Assembly (NCBI GenBank): GCA_035286465.1
Contig: DATEDF010000124.1
Span: 1-64,000 of the forward strand
DNA: 64,000 bases
Direction of reading: 5' to 3'
Source of the DNA: Fen-1231 sp035286465
Lineage (GTDB): Bacteria > Gemmatimonadota > Gemmatimonadetes > Gemmatimonadales > Gemmatimonadaceae
Shown one piece after another: positions 1 through 8,201 of this stretch. The first letter of the stretch is position 1. Each line of letters opens with the position of its first letter. The notes under the pieces are model-generated. The model saw only the letters and a list, made by a program, of their open reading frames with translations. It was not told where the DNA came from and searched no databases. Position numbers and translations under genes: made by a program.

Positions 1-1452
1 GACGCCGCTGTCGAGCGGCACCGTGAGCGCGCGGTAGCGGAAGAGGTGCGCCGTGGAGAAGTCGCCGCTGTGCGGCGCGGCGAACAGCTCGAACACGGGA
101 TGCCCGTAGTTCACCGACGCGAGCGTGCCGCCCGCCGTCCCGGTGCGGTCCACGACGGCGCCGAGCCGGACGGGGAGGAGCGCGCGCCATTCGGCGGGCC
201 ACGTTTCCGCCCTGAGGTCGCCCGGGGCGATGAGGAGCCCCGCACCCGCGGCGACGAGGTCGCGGAGCCGCTGGCCAAGCGCGCCCGCGGGGGGCGCGAC
301 CTCGTTCAAGACCACGAGCGACCGGCCGGCCAGCGCGGCGGTCGTCACGGCGCCCACCGGCCGGACGTCCACGCGGAAGGTGGGGCGGTCGCCGATGGCG
401 AGCGCGCGGGCGAGGAAGAGGCTCTGGTTGGCGCGCGCGCGCGCGGGCTCGATCACGAGCACGGAGACCGCGTCGTCGCTCGCCATCGTGAAGTGGAAGG
501 CGTCGTTGGCCGCGAGCGCGTCGGCGGGAATGCGCACCGTGCCGCGCGTCGCGGTCGCGGGCACCACGGTGGGCGCGAAGCGCACCTGCACCGCGCCCGA
601 GGCCGGCGCCGTCACGCGCTTCGACTCCGCGACGCGCCCGCCCAGCTCGAGCGTGACGTCCACCGTGCGCGGCTGGGCCCCCGTGTTGGTGAGCCGGGCG
701 GCGACCGTCACCCGGTCGCGCCCGTCGCCCCGCGCCTCGCGGTCCCGGTCCGTCGTGACTTGCGCGACCGCCATCTCGCGCCCGGGGCCGCCGGCCACGT
801 CCACGGTGGTCATCACCGTGCCGGGCGGGAGCCGCACGTCGTCGCGGTGGTTCCACCCGACGTTCTGGAAGTCGCTGATGAGGACGACCTCGCGCCGCGG
901 CAGGTTGGAGCCGGCGAAGATCTGCGCGGCGAGCTTGAGCGCGGGCGCGTAGCGGGTGCCCTCCGCGCTCACCGTGGCCGCGTCCACCGCGCGTTCCACC
1001 GCCGCGTGGTTCGCGGTGGGCGTGGTGTTCGCGCTCGCGTCGTTCGCGAAGAGCACGAGCGTCGCGCGGTCGGCCTGGGCGAGGTCGCGCACGGCCGCCT
1101 TCGCCGCGTCCTGCGCGCGCTTCCAGTGGTCGCCGTACCCCATGCTGTACGACCGGTCGAGCAGGATCACGCGTTCGCGCGCGCCGAGGAGCGCGGCGCC
1201 GCCGAGGGCGCGCCGCTCGAGGAAGGGGCGCGCGAAAGCGCCGACCAGCAGCACGAGCGCCAGGCACCGGAGCGCGAGCAGCAGGAGGTGACGGAGCTTC
1301 TGCCGCCGCACCGACTTGTACGGGATCTTCTGCAGGAACATCAGCGAGGGGAACTGGACCACGACGCGCCGCTCCCGGTTGATCAGGTGGATCAGCACCG
1401 GGATCGCCAGCGCCGCGAGGCCGGCGAGAAAGGCGGGCGTGAGGAACCGCAT
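1..1452 (-). CDS. BatA-type membrane protein with vWA domain (3' end outside window)
   Basis: The gene begins at an ATG (1452-1450) eight bases after the DUF58 stop and runs off the left edge, so only the first 484 residues are visible. The N-terminus (MRFLTPAFLAGLAALAIPV, then HLINRER) is the BatA N-terminal hydrophobic segment. A second helix follows at about residues 55-80. A von Willebrand A fold comes next, with a MIDAS-like DRSYS. The last visible part is a periplasmic beta-rich region. In this family the protein is anchored at the cytoplasmic membrane and works with a MoxR ATPase and a DUF58 protein, both of which lie directly upstream. Its exact role in Gemmatimonadota is not established. 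The family call is firm; the function is inferred from context. Confidence 0.85.
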   Translation of the reverse strand, partial: MRFLTPAFLAGLAALAIPVLIHLINRERRVVVQFPSLMFLQKIPYKSVRRQKLRHLLLLALRCLALVLLVGAFARPFLERRALGGAALLGARERVILLDRSYSMGYGDHWKRAQDAAKAAVRDLAQADRATLVLFANDASANTTPTANHAAVERAVDAATVSAEGTRYAPALKLAAQIFAGSNLPRREVVLISDFQNVGWNHRDDVRLPPGTVMTTVDVAGGPGREMAVAQVTTDRDREARGDGRDRVTVAARLTNTGAQPRTVDVTLELGGRVAESKRVTAPASGAVQVRFAPTVVPATATRGTVRIPADALAANDAFHFTMASDDAVSVLVIEPARARANQSLFLARALAIGDRPTFRVDVRPVGAVTTAALAGRSLVVLNEVAPPAGALGQRLRDLVAAGAGLLIAPGDLRAETWPAEWRALLPVRLGAVVDRTGTAGGTLASVNYGHPVFELFAAPHSGDFSTAHLFRYRALTVPLDSGV

Positions 1453-1460
1453 CGCGCGCC

Positions 1461-2465
1461 CTACCGCACCCGGCTCAGGCGCTGGCGCGACGACAGGTAC
1501 GCGAAGAGCGCCGTGTCGAGCGGCTTCGACGTGTCGAAGAGCGCGTAGTCCACGCGCGCCTCGCGCGTGCGCCGCGCGAGGGCCGCCGTGTGCTGCGCGA
1601 CCAGCTCCCGGTACTGCCGGCGCAGGTAGTCCGGGATGACCGGCATCCGGTCGCCGCTCTCCAGGTCAATGAAGTTGCTCGCGTCGGTGAACGGGAACTC
1701 GAGCTCGGTGCGGTCGAGCAGGTGGAAGACGACGATGTCGTTGCCGCGCCCGTGCAGGTGCGCGAGCGCGTCCATCACCGCGTCCGGCTCCTCGTAGAGA
1801 TCGGAGATGAGCGCGATGATGCACCGGCGGCGCGTGGACTCGGAGAGCTTCTTGAGCGGCGGCAACAGCGTCGCCGCCGGCAGGCGGCGGACCGCGGACG
1901 GCGGCGGCGAATCTGACGGCTGAGGGCTGACAGCTGACGGCTGACGGCCGGCAGCGGCCGGAGTTTGGCACGCGCGCTGCAGCCCCTGCAGTACGCGCTC
2001 CAGGTGCTTGGCCGAGGGCGGCACGTACTCGACCAGCTCGCCGTCGAACGTCGCGAGCCCCACGCGATCGCGCTGCTTGCTGGAGAAGTACGAGAGCGCG
2101 GCCGCGAGGAAGCTCCCGTACTCGAGCTTGCTCACCGCCGTCGCGTCGCTCCCGCTCCCGCGGTAGCGCATCGAGCGCGAGACGTCGAGCACCGCGAGGA
2201 AGTTCGTGTTCGTCTCGGCCTCGAACTCCTTCACGTAGAAGCGGTCGCTCCGCGCCCAGAGCCGCCAGTCAATGCGCCGGATGTCGTCGCCCGGCATGTA
2301 GGCACGATGCTCGGCGAAGTCGGTGGACGACCCCAGGTGCGGCGAGCGGTGCAGCCCGTTGATGAACCCCTCGACCACGACGCGCGCCAGCAGCTCGAGA
2401 CTGCCGATCCGCGCGAGCACCGCCGGGTCGAGGAAGTTGACCGGCTCCGGGGCGACCGCCGTCAC
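1461..2465 (-). CDS. DUF58 domain protein (MoxR-associated)
   Basis: A protein of 334 residues starting at GTG (2465-2463), whose GTGA overlaps the MoxR stop; this coupling fixes the start, although the open frame extends further upstream. The DUF58 signature is clear: a PGDDIRRIDWRLWARSD block followed by a vWA-like strand with the MIDAS-like DVSRS motif. DUF58 proteins are thought to bind MoxR chaperone ATPases and present metal-dependent ligand sites. A low-complexity stretch of about 30 Pro/Ser/Ala residues in the middle is encoded by a five-copy heptanucleotide repeat and looks like a recent insertion, because it interrupts an otherwise standard fold. The gene sits between MoxR and the BatA-type gene, the usual order. 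Confidence 0.9.
   Translation of the reverse strand: MTAVAPEPVNFLDPAVLARIGSLELLARVVVEGFINGLHRSPHLGSSTDFAEHRAYMPGDDIRRIDWRLWARSDRFYVKEFEAETNTNFLAVLDVSRSMRYRGSGSDATAVSKLEYGSFLAAALSYFSSKQRDRVGLATFDGELVEYVPPSAKHLERVLQGLQRACQTPAAAGRQPSAVSPQPSDSPPPSAVRRLPAATLLPPLKKLSESTRRRCIIALISDLYEEPDAVMDALAHLHGRGNDIVVFHLLDRTELEFPFTDASNFIDLESGDRMPVIPDYLRRQYRELVAQHTAALARRTREARVDYALFDTSKPLDTALFAYLSSRQRLSRVR
1913..1947. repeat. Five tandem copies of a 7-bp repeat (CTGACGG variants) inside DUF58 gene
   Basis: The units read CTGACGG, CTGAGGG, CTGACAG, CTGACGG, CTGACGG with no gap. The array is translated as part of a Ser/Pro/Gln-rich linker of the DUF58 protein. Five times seven is not a multiple of three, so flanking bases must restore the frame. 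It resembles the short tandemly repeated heptamers known from cyanobacteria in style, not in sequence. Confidence 0.8.
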
Positions 2466-3502
2466 CTGAGCCCCGACCTGGGGAGCGGTACGACATCGAG
2501 CAGCCGGGTGATGATCTCGTCCGTCGTGATGCGCTCCGACTCCGCGTGGAAGTTGAGCAGCACGCGGTGCCGGAGCACCGGGTTGGCGAGCGCGCGGATG
2601 TCCTCGAAGCTCACGTGGTAGCGGCCGTGCATCAGCGCGCGCGCCTTGCCGCCCAGGATGAGCATCTGCGGCGCGCGCGTGCTGGCGCCGTAGGAGACCC
2701 ACTGCTTCACGAAGTCCGGCGAGTCCGGCCCCGGCCGGCTCGTGCGCGCGAGGTGCACCGCGTACCGCGCGACCGCGTCGGCGACCGGCACGCGCCGCAC
2801 GAGCTGCTGGAACGCCACGAGGTCGTCGCCGGTCACCGCGTGCCGGAACTGCGGGTTCTGGATCGAGGTCGTCTGGAGCACGACGTCCACCTCGTCGTTC
2901 TCGTTCAGGTAGTCAATCACGACCTCGAACATGAACCGGTCGAGCTGCGCCTCGGGGAGCGGATAGGTGCCCTCCAGCTCGATCGGGTTCTGCGTGGCGA
3001 AGACGTGGAATGGCTCCTTGAGCACGTACGTCTCCCCCTGCACCGTCACGCGGTGCTCCTGCATCGCCTCGAGGAGCGCGGCCTGCGTCTTGGGCGGCGT
3101 CCGGTTGATCTCGTCCGCGAGCACGATGTTCGCGAAGATCGGGCCCGCGGTGAACACCATGTGGCGGCGCCCCGTCTCCGGGTCGTCCTGGATGATCTCG
3201 GTGCCGGTGATGTCGCTCGGCATCAGGTCCGGCGTGAACTGGATGCGCGAGAACTTGAGGTCGAGCACCTTCGCGAACGTGTTGATGAGGAGCGTCTTCG
3301 CGAGGCCGGGCACGCCGATGATCAGCGAGTTGCCGCCCGTGAGCAGCGTGAGCAGCACGAGCTCGATGACGCCCTCCTGCCCGACGATGAGCTTCTTGAG
3401 CTCCGTGCGGATCTGCTCGCACCCCGCCTTGAGGCGGTCGGCGTGCGTGAGGTCGTCGGAGGACTCGAGGGCGGGGCTCAGGGGGGAGGCGGTCGCGGCC
3501 AC
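2462..3502 (-). CDS. MoxR family AAA+ ATPase
   Basis: A cytoplasmic AAA+ ATPase of 346 residues. Visible motifs are Walker A GVPGLAKT (about residues 63-70), Walker B VLADEINR, and the MoxR-typical FATQNPIELEGTYPLPEAQLD sensor block (given here as its key span, FATQNP to LPEAQ). MoxR proteins act as chaperones that mature or activate vWA-containing partners, here most likely the DUF58 and BatA-type products encoded immediately downstream. The stop overlaps the DUF58 start by GTGA, and the upstream DUF4159 gene ends 33 bases away. The length is normal and nothing is missing. The family assignment is very secure; the client protein is inferred. Confidence 0.95.
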   Translation of the reverse strand: MAATASPLSPALESSDDLTHADRLKAGCEQIRTELKKLIVGQEGVIELVLLTLLTGGNSLIIGVPGLAKTLLINTFAKVLDLKFSRIQFTPDLMPSDITGTEIIQDDPETGRRHMVFTAGPIFANIVLADEINRTPPKTQAALLEAMQEHRVTVQGETYVLKEPFHVFATQNPIELEGTYPLPEAQLDRFMFEVVIDYLNENDEVDVVLQTTSIQNPQFRHAVTGDDLVAFQQLVRRVPVADAVARYAVHLARTSRPGPDSPDFVKQWVSYGASTRAPQMLILGGKARALMHGRYHVSFEDIRALANPVLRHRVLLNFHAESERITTDEIITRLLDVVPLPRSGLR

Positions 3503-3535
3503 GGCGGATACTCGGTTGAAGGGTGCGCTCGGCGC

Positions 3536-4477
3536 TCAGTGCGTGAGCGCGTAGATCAGGTAGTTGACGCCCAGCTTGTACGCTTCGTTCGAGATGTCCA
3601 CGGGAACCCACCCCGATCCCGACCACTGCCACGACTCGCCGATGTCGTTGTTGTAATTAATGATCGCGAGCAGGCGCTTCTTCGGATCGTTGTTCTCGTA
3701 GATCGCGAGATACGCGGGCCGCCCGTAGGACGAGATGCGCAGTTGCGAGAGGTCAATCTTGTAGAAGGAGTCGAAGATCGGCTCCTTCCCGGTCATCTCC
3801 GTCACCCGCACGCCGGGGAGGACCTTCGAGATGGCCTGCTCGAAGGTGCTCCAGTCCTGCCCGGGAAAATCATCCACGATCAGGAAGCCGCCCTTCTGCA
3901 GGTACTTCCGGAGCCCCTCGACCTCCTTGTCGTTCGGGAACCAGCCGCCCGGCTCCGAGAGGTAGGCGACCGGGTACTTGAAGAGGTCCGGCTCGTCGAG
4001 CCCGACGATGACGCCGCCCGCGCGGGGTCCCGACTCCTCGAACGGCCGGAGCGTGGTGATCTCCCGCATGATGCGCATCAGGTGCACCTCGGCGTGCGGA
4101 TAGTCGTGCGACCAGCCGGGCCCTTCGCGCCCGTTGTAGCGGCCGAAGCCCCGGTACTTGATGCGCGCGAAGGTGAAGCGCCCGTCGTAGGGCGGGTTCC
4201 CGTGCCAGTCGGGCGGCGTGAAGAAGTCGTTCGTGAAGAACCGGGCGTAATCCCGGGGGTCCATGCCGCCGCCCCCGCGCCCGCCACGGCCGCCGCCGCG
4301 CTGGGCGTCCGCGACGGGCACGACCGCGAGCAGCGTCAGGCAGCCCACCGCGAGGCCGCACACCCAACCGAATCGCTTCGCTCTTCGCAATCCCTTCGCT
4401 CTTCGCAATCCCTTCGCTCTTCGCAATCGCTTCGCCCTTCGCACTTCGCACTTCGCCGTCGTCATGGCCGTCGTCAT
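3536..4477 (-). CDS. DUF4159 exported protein
   Basis: A protein of 313 residues starting at ATG 4477, in an ATGA overlap with the TPR gene. The signal peptide has an unusual n-region made of repeated RRAKGL units, encoded by an 18-bp tandem repeat. A hydrophobic core follows, then a VADA/Q cleavage site and a Gly-rich mature N-terminus. The rest is a DUF4159 domain, a GATase-like Rossmann fold (GVIVGLDEPDLFKYPVAYL and GGFLIVDDF regions). The domain is regularly found in MoxR/BatA operons, where its biochemical role is unknown. The start codon region is also duplicated (MTTAMTTA), so a second ATG twelve bases downstream could be used. Confidence 0.85.
   Translation of the reverse strand: MTTAMTTAKCEVRRAKRLRRAKGLRRAKGLRRAKRFGWVCGLAVGCLTLLAVVPVADAQRGGGRGGRGGGGMDPRDYARFFTNDFFTPPDWHGNPPYDGRFTFARIKYRGFGRYNGREGPGWSHDYPHAEVHLMRIMREITTLRPFEESGPRAGGVIVGLDEPDLFKYPVAYLSEPGGWFPNDKEVEGLRKYLQKGGFLIVDDFPGQDWSTFEQAISKVLPGVRVTEMTGKEPIFDSFYKIDLSQLRISSYGRPAYLAIYENNDPKKRLLAIINYNNDIGESWQWSGSGWVPVDISNEAYKLGVNYLIYALTH
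4371..4456. repeat. 18-bp tandem repeat in a signal-peptide-coding region
   Basis: Three full copies lie at 4381-4398, 4399-4416 and 4417-4434, with partial copies on both sides. Read on the minus strand they break down into heptamers of the form GCGAAGN separated by GATT. The translated unit is RRAKGL, so the repeat lengthens the positively charged start of the DUF4159 signal peptide. Copy-number change by replication slippage would stay in frame. Confidence 0.85.
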
Positions 4478-7203
4478 GGCCGTCGTCCCTCCACGATGGT
4501 GAGCAGCAGCTCCTGCGCCGGCACGAAGTTCGGCGCGTCTTCCAGCGCGCGCAGCACGCTCGCGCGCGCCTGCTTCGGGTCACCCGCCTCGTGCCACGCC
4601 AGCGCGAGCCGGTAGTGCGCCTCGGCGATGTCCACGGGCGCGAGCGCGACCACCGCCCGGCGCTCCCGCACCACCTTCGCCTTCTCGCCCGTGGCACGAT
4701 AAAGATCGGCGAGATGCTGGTGGAGCGCGATGTCGAACGGGTTGATGTAGAGCGCGCGCTCCAGCGCCTCCGCCGCCTTCGCCGTGTCGCCGAGCTGCTC
4801 ACGGAGGCGCGACAGCTCGACGTTCGCGCCGAAATCCGACTCGTTCCGCACGGCGATCTCGGTGAGCGCGTCGGCGGCCTTGCGCCGCTCTCCCCGGGCG
4901 AGATAGAGGTGCGCGAGACGCCCGTGGGGCCCGTCCGCGCCGGCGTACTCGGGGAAGAGCGAGCGTGCCCGCTCGAAGAGCGCGATCGCCGTCGCCGTGT
5001 CGCCGCGCCCGGCCGCCGCCTCGCCCGCCATCATCTGCAGCCGGAAGCTCCTCGGCGCCGCGTTCGCCCGCGAGACGAGCAGCTCGGCGGGGAGCCCCTC
5101 CCGCGAGAGCCCCGCCGTGTCGCTCGCGAGCACCGCGAGCGCCGCGAGCGGGCCCGCGAAGCGCTGCTTGAGCCACGCATCGAAGCGCTTGTCGAGCGCC
5201 TTGGGGTCGGCACCGAGGACGGCCTGGAACGCCTGCTCCGTGGTCCGCCCCGCCTTGTACTCGTTGAGCATCGCGACGAGCGCCTTTTCGCCCCACTCCT
5301 TCGCGACCCACTCGCAGAAGAGCGACGCCTCGTAGTACGAGTGCTGCACCTGTTCGGGGTACGCCGGGCGCATGAAGCCGTCGTTCATCCGGCTCAGCGG
5401 CGCGAGCCGGCCCGCGCCGAGCGCGTCGAGGAACCCGACGGTCACGTGCGCGCCCCACCCGGGCCGGGCGAGGTGCTCCTCGTGCACCGAGAGCCCCTCC
5501 GAGAGCCAGCGCGGCACGCGATTCTCCGTGAGCCCGAGCGTGAAGGTGTGCGCCAGCTCGTGCCATACCACGGAGCCCCAGTTGAACGGCCCCGCGTCCT
5601 TGGCCGCGGGCGAGTCGAACGCGAGCGTCGTCCCGAAACTCACCCCCAGCGCGCCGACCTCCGGGAGCCCGACCGTCCGCACCGAGAAGTCGGCCTGGCT
5701 CCGGTACACCTCGATCCGCACGGGCGGCGGCGGCGTGTACGCGTACTTCGCCGAGAACAGGGCGTGCGCGCGCTCGAGGAGGTCCGTCAGGTAGACGGAG
5801 AGGAGCGCGGATTCACTCTTCTCGATCATCAGCTGGAACTTCGCGGTGCTGATCACGTCGTAGTTCTTGAACGTGTCGAGCAGGTCGAGCGTGTTCTTGG
5901 TCCAGAGGTCGTACGGGTCGCCGGCGAACGCGGTCTCCAGACTCTGCTTCCCTTCGGCGATCCTGCCGAGCCGGAGGAGGTTCATTCCGAGGAGGGCGTG
6001 CGATCGCCAGCTCTTCGCGTCGGCCGCGACGCCCTGCTTCGCGAAGTCCGCGGCCGCGGCGTACAGGCGGATGCGCCCGGCGACCTCGGCCATCGTCGCG
6101 AAGAACTCGCCGTTGTGCGCATCGAGGGCGAGCGCGCGCTGCTTCGCCGCGTCGTAGCCGCGCGGGTCGCCGCCCAGGAACCTGAGCGCGGCGGCGAGCG
6201 CGAGCGCGCCCCGCGCGGCGGGGTTCACCGCGAGCGCGCGATCCACCTCGCGCTGGGCGGCCACGTAGTCCTCGAGGTCCATCAGCCCGCGCGCGCGGAG
6301 CACGCGGCCGTCCACGTAGTCGGGATTCACCTCGAGCGCGCGGGCCAGGAGCGAGTCGGCGCCGGGCTGAGCGTCGAAGATCAGGCGCCGGGCCTCGCCC
6401 ACGAGCGCCCGCGGGTGCGACGGGTTCGCCGCGAGCACGCCGGTGAAGGCGGGCTGCGCCTCATTGGAGCTGTACTTCTCGAGAAAGAGCTCGCCGAGCG
6501 CGATCCGGGGATCGAGGTCGTCGCCGTCGAGCGCGATCGCGCGGTCGAACGCCTTGAGCGCGTCCTTGAAGAGCTGCGGATTGTCCACGCCCAGGTACCG
6601 GCAGGCGATCGCCACCGCCATAAACTCCCGGCTGGTGAGCGACCCGGCGTTCGCGTTGTAGACGTCAATGAAGCGGTCGAACTCCCTGGCCGCGCGCGCG
6701 CGCTCCCCCGCGTCGTGGTGCAGGATGGCGAGGTTGAGCCGCGCGGTGAGACTGTCGGGCGCGTGCGCGAGAACGGCGCGAACGAAGGCGCTCTCGGCGG
6801 CCGCGAGCTTCCCGCGCTCGCGCAGCACCTCGCCGAGCGTGTTCCACATCGCCGCGCCGCCGGCCGGACCGGCGGCCGCGGCGCGCGCCGTCGCCTCCGC
6901 CTGATCGTACCGGCCCACGAGGGCGAGCGTGCGGGCGAGGTCGCGCTGCGCCGCGAGCCACGTGGTGTCGCCGCGCGGAATTCGCGAGAGCGCCGCGATC
7001 CCCTCCCGGTACTTGCCGGAGCGCACCAGCTCGCGGGCGTCGGTCAGGTCCTGCGCCGCGAGGCGGGTACCCATCGCGGAGAAGAGCGGTGTAGCCAGCA
7101 GGCACGCGAGGGAGGTGGCGGTGACGCCGCGCGCCGCACGGCGGCGCCACTCGGTCCGCGGAACGCCGGCCGCCTCAACGTTGCCGCCCGCCTCCCTCTT
7201 CAC
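4474..7203 (-). CDS. TPR-repeat protein with MA-type (HExxH) metallopeptidase domain
   Basis: About 909 residues from GTG 7203, whose GTGA overlaps the stop of the caspase-like gene. A hydrophobic segment ending RLAA/Q near residue 50 looks like a signal peptide with a long n-region. Tetratricopeptide helices fill residues 50-430. A gluzincin-like domain follows with the zinc motif HELAH and the third ligand in WLSEGLSVHEE, and then a second TPR block. The layout matches peptidase-MA-like exported proteins, which are predicted zinc peptidases. The substrate is unknown. Its place inside the MoxR/BatA operon suggests a role in the envelope. An internal ATG (MGTRLAAQ) is an alternative start but would leave almost no signal peptide. 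Confidence 0.85.
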   Translation of the reverse strand: MKREAGGNVEAAGVPRTEWRRRAARGVTATSLACLLATPLFSAMGTRLAAQDLTDARELVRSGKYREGIAALSRIPRGDTTWLAAQRDLARTLALVGRYDQAEATARAAAAGPAGGAAMWNTLGEVLRERGKLAAAESAFVRAVLAHAPDSLTARLNLAILHHDAGERARAAREFDRFIDVYNANAGSLTSREFMAVAIACRYLGVDNPQLFKDALKAFDRAIALDGDDLDPRIALGELFLEKYSSNEAQPAFTGVLAANPSHPRALVGEARRLIFDAQPGADSLLARALEVNPDYVDGRVLRARGLMDLEDYVAAQREVDRALAVNPAARGALALAAALRFLGGDPRGYDAAKQRALALDAHNGEFFATMAEVAGRIRLYAAAADFAKQGVAADAKSWRSHALLGMNLLRLGRIAEGKQSLETAFAGDPYDLWTKNTLDLLDTFKNYDVISTAKFQLMIEKSESALLSVYLTDLLERAHALFSAKYAYTPPPPVRIEVYRSQADFSVRTVGLPEVGALGVSFGTTLAFDSPAAKDAGPFNWGSVVWHELAHTFTLGLTENRVPRWLSEGLSVHEEHLARPGWGAHVTVGFLDALGAGRLAPLSRMNDGFMRPAYPEQVQHSYYEASLFCEWVAKEWGEKALVAMLNEYKAGRTTEQAFQAVLGADPKALDKRFDAWLKQRFAGPLAALAVLASDTAGLSREGLPAELLVSRANAAPRSFRLQMMAGEAAAGRGDTATAIALFERARSLFPEYAGADGPHGRLAHLYLARGERRKAADALTEIAVRNESDFGANVELSRLREQLGDTAKAAEALERALYINPFDIALHQHLADLYRATGEKAKVVRERRAVVALAPVDIAEAHYRLALAWHEAGDPKQARASVLRALEDAPNFVPAQELLLTIVEGRRP

Positions 7204-8201
7204 GTCCGTCCCTCCAGCGCGCGGATCTCGCGCGACTTCCGCGCCAGCGCCACCAGCAGCCGCTCCAGCTCGTCGTCGTATGCCTCGGCGGTCAGTTGCG
7301 CCTTGCGCCGCCGGAGCGCGTCGAGCTGGTCCTCGAGCGCGAAGCGGTCCGCGTAGAGGGCGGCCAGCCGCGGATCGCCGAGCGCGGCGCGCGCCGTGTA
7401 CCGGCCGACGTCGAGAAAGAAGCGACGGGCGAGCATGCCGTCCCCGCCCCGCCCCGTCGGCTCGCCCGTTCCCTGCTTGTCGCCGTCGTCGTCGAGCTGC
7501 GCGTGCTCCGACTGGAGGTGCCCCTCGGTCTCGTAGTGGCGCTTCGTCTCGGCCGCCGCGTACCGGAACGCCTCGAAGAGCGAGACGCGCCCGTCCTTGT
7601 CCGTGTCCGCCACGTCCTTCGCGAGCGCGTCCACGAAGAACTCCCCGAAGTGCGACTCGTTCCGCTCGAGCGCGGTCTTCGTCGCCGTGATGACCACGCG
7701 GTCCGCCCCGGAGAGCTGGCCGAGCATGTCGCCGCTCGCGCTCGTGAGGTTCACGAACGCGAGCCGCTGCGCCGTGAAGCGCGCGAGGAGCCGCTCGAAG
7801 TCGGCCGCCGTCAGGTCGGGCCCCGGGATGGAGAGGCGCGAGTCCGCGCCCTCGCCCGCGCCGTGGCCGATGAGCACGAAGACGATCTGCGCCCCCGCCT
7901 TCGCCCGCGCGGCCACGCCCTCCACCGCCCGCTCGACGTTCGCCTTCGTGGACTGCCCGGCGTAGCGGGGCGCCGCGCGCGCGGAATCCTCGCCCAGCCA
8001 GACGATGTCGGCGTCGGGAATGCCGAACCGCTCGTGCAGCGCGCCCGAGAGCCGGAGCGAGAGCGCGCGGAAGCGCGCGCTGTAGCGCGTCTCGCCGCCG
8101 AGGCCGGAGACGATGAGCACGTGCGTCTGGGCGCCGAGCGGGAGCGCGCGGAGCGGAAGCGCCGCGAGCAGCACCAGTGCCGCGAGCGATGCGCGCCTCA
8201 C
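7200..8201 (-). CDS. Caspase-fold (C13-like) exported protein without the usual catalytic Cys
   Basis: 333 residues from GTG 8201, with GTGA overlaps at both ends. The signal peptide ends PLGA/Q. The fold signature is VFVLIGHGAG, carrying the conserved His-Gly, in a strand/helix context typical of caspase/legumain-fold peptidases. At the position where such enzymes carry Cys-x-Ser-Gly, the sequence reads SASG, so the nucleophile appears to be Ser or lost. An Asp-rich EF-hand-like loop (DTDKDGRVSLFE) lies about 200 residues in and could bind calcium. A coiled, charged C-terminus follows. It is probably periplasmic, an operon partner of the vWA and BatA proteins. Function not known. Confidence 0.7.
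   Translation of the reverse strand: MRRASLAALVLLAALPLRALPLGAQTHVLIVSGLGGETRYSARFRALSLRLSGALHERFGIPDADIVWLGEDSARAAPRYAGQSTKANVERAVEGVAARAKAGAQIVFVLIGHGAGEGADSRLSIPGPDLTAADFERLLARFTAQRLAFVNLTSASGDMLGQLSGADRVVITATKTALERNESHFGEFFVDALAKDVADTDKDGRVSLFEAFRYAAAETKRHYETEGHLQSEHAQLDDDGDKQGTGEPTGRGGDGMLARRFFLDVGRYTARAALGDPRLAALYADRFALEDQLDALRRRKAQLTAEAYDDELERLLVALARKSREIRALEGRT

Noticed and set aside
46..1548. Long plus-strand open frame opposite the BatA and DUF58 genes
   Set aside because: It is an Arg-rich shadow frame of high-GC DNA; the minus-strand reading gives recognisable domains.
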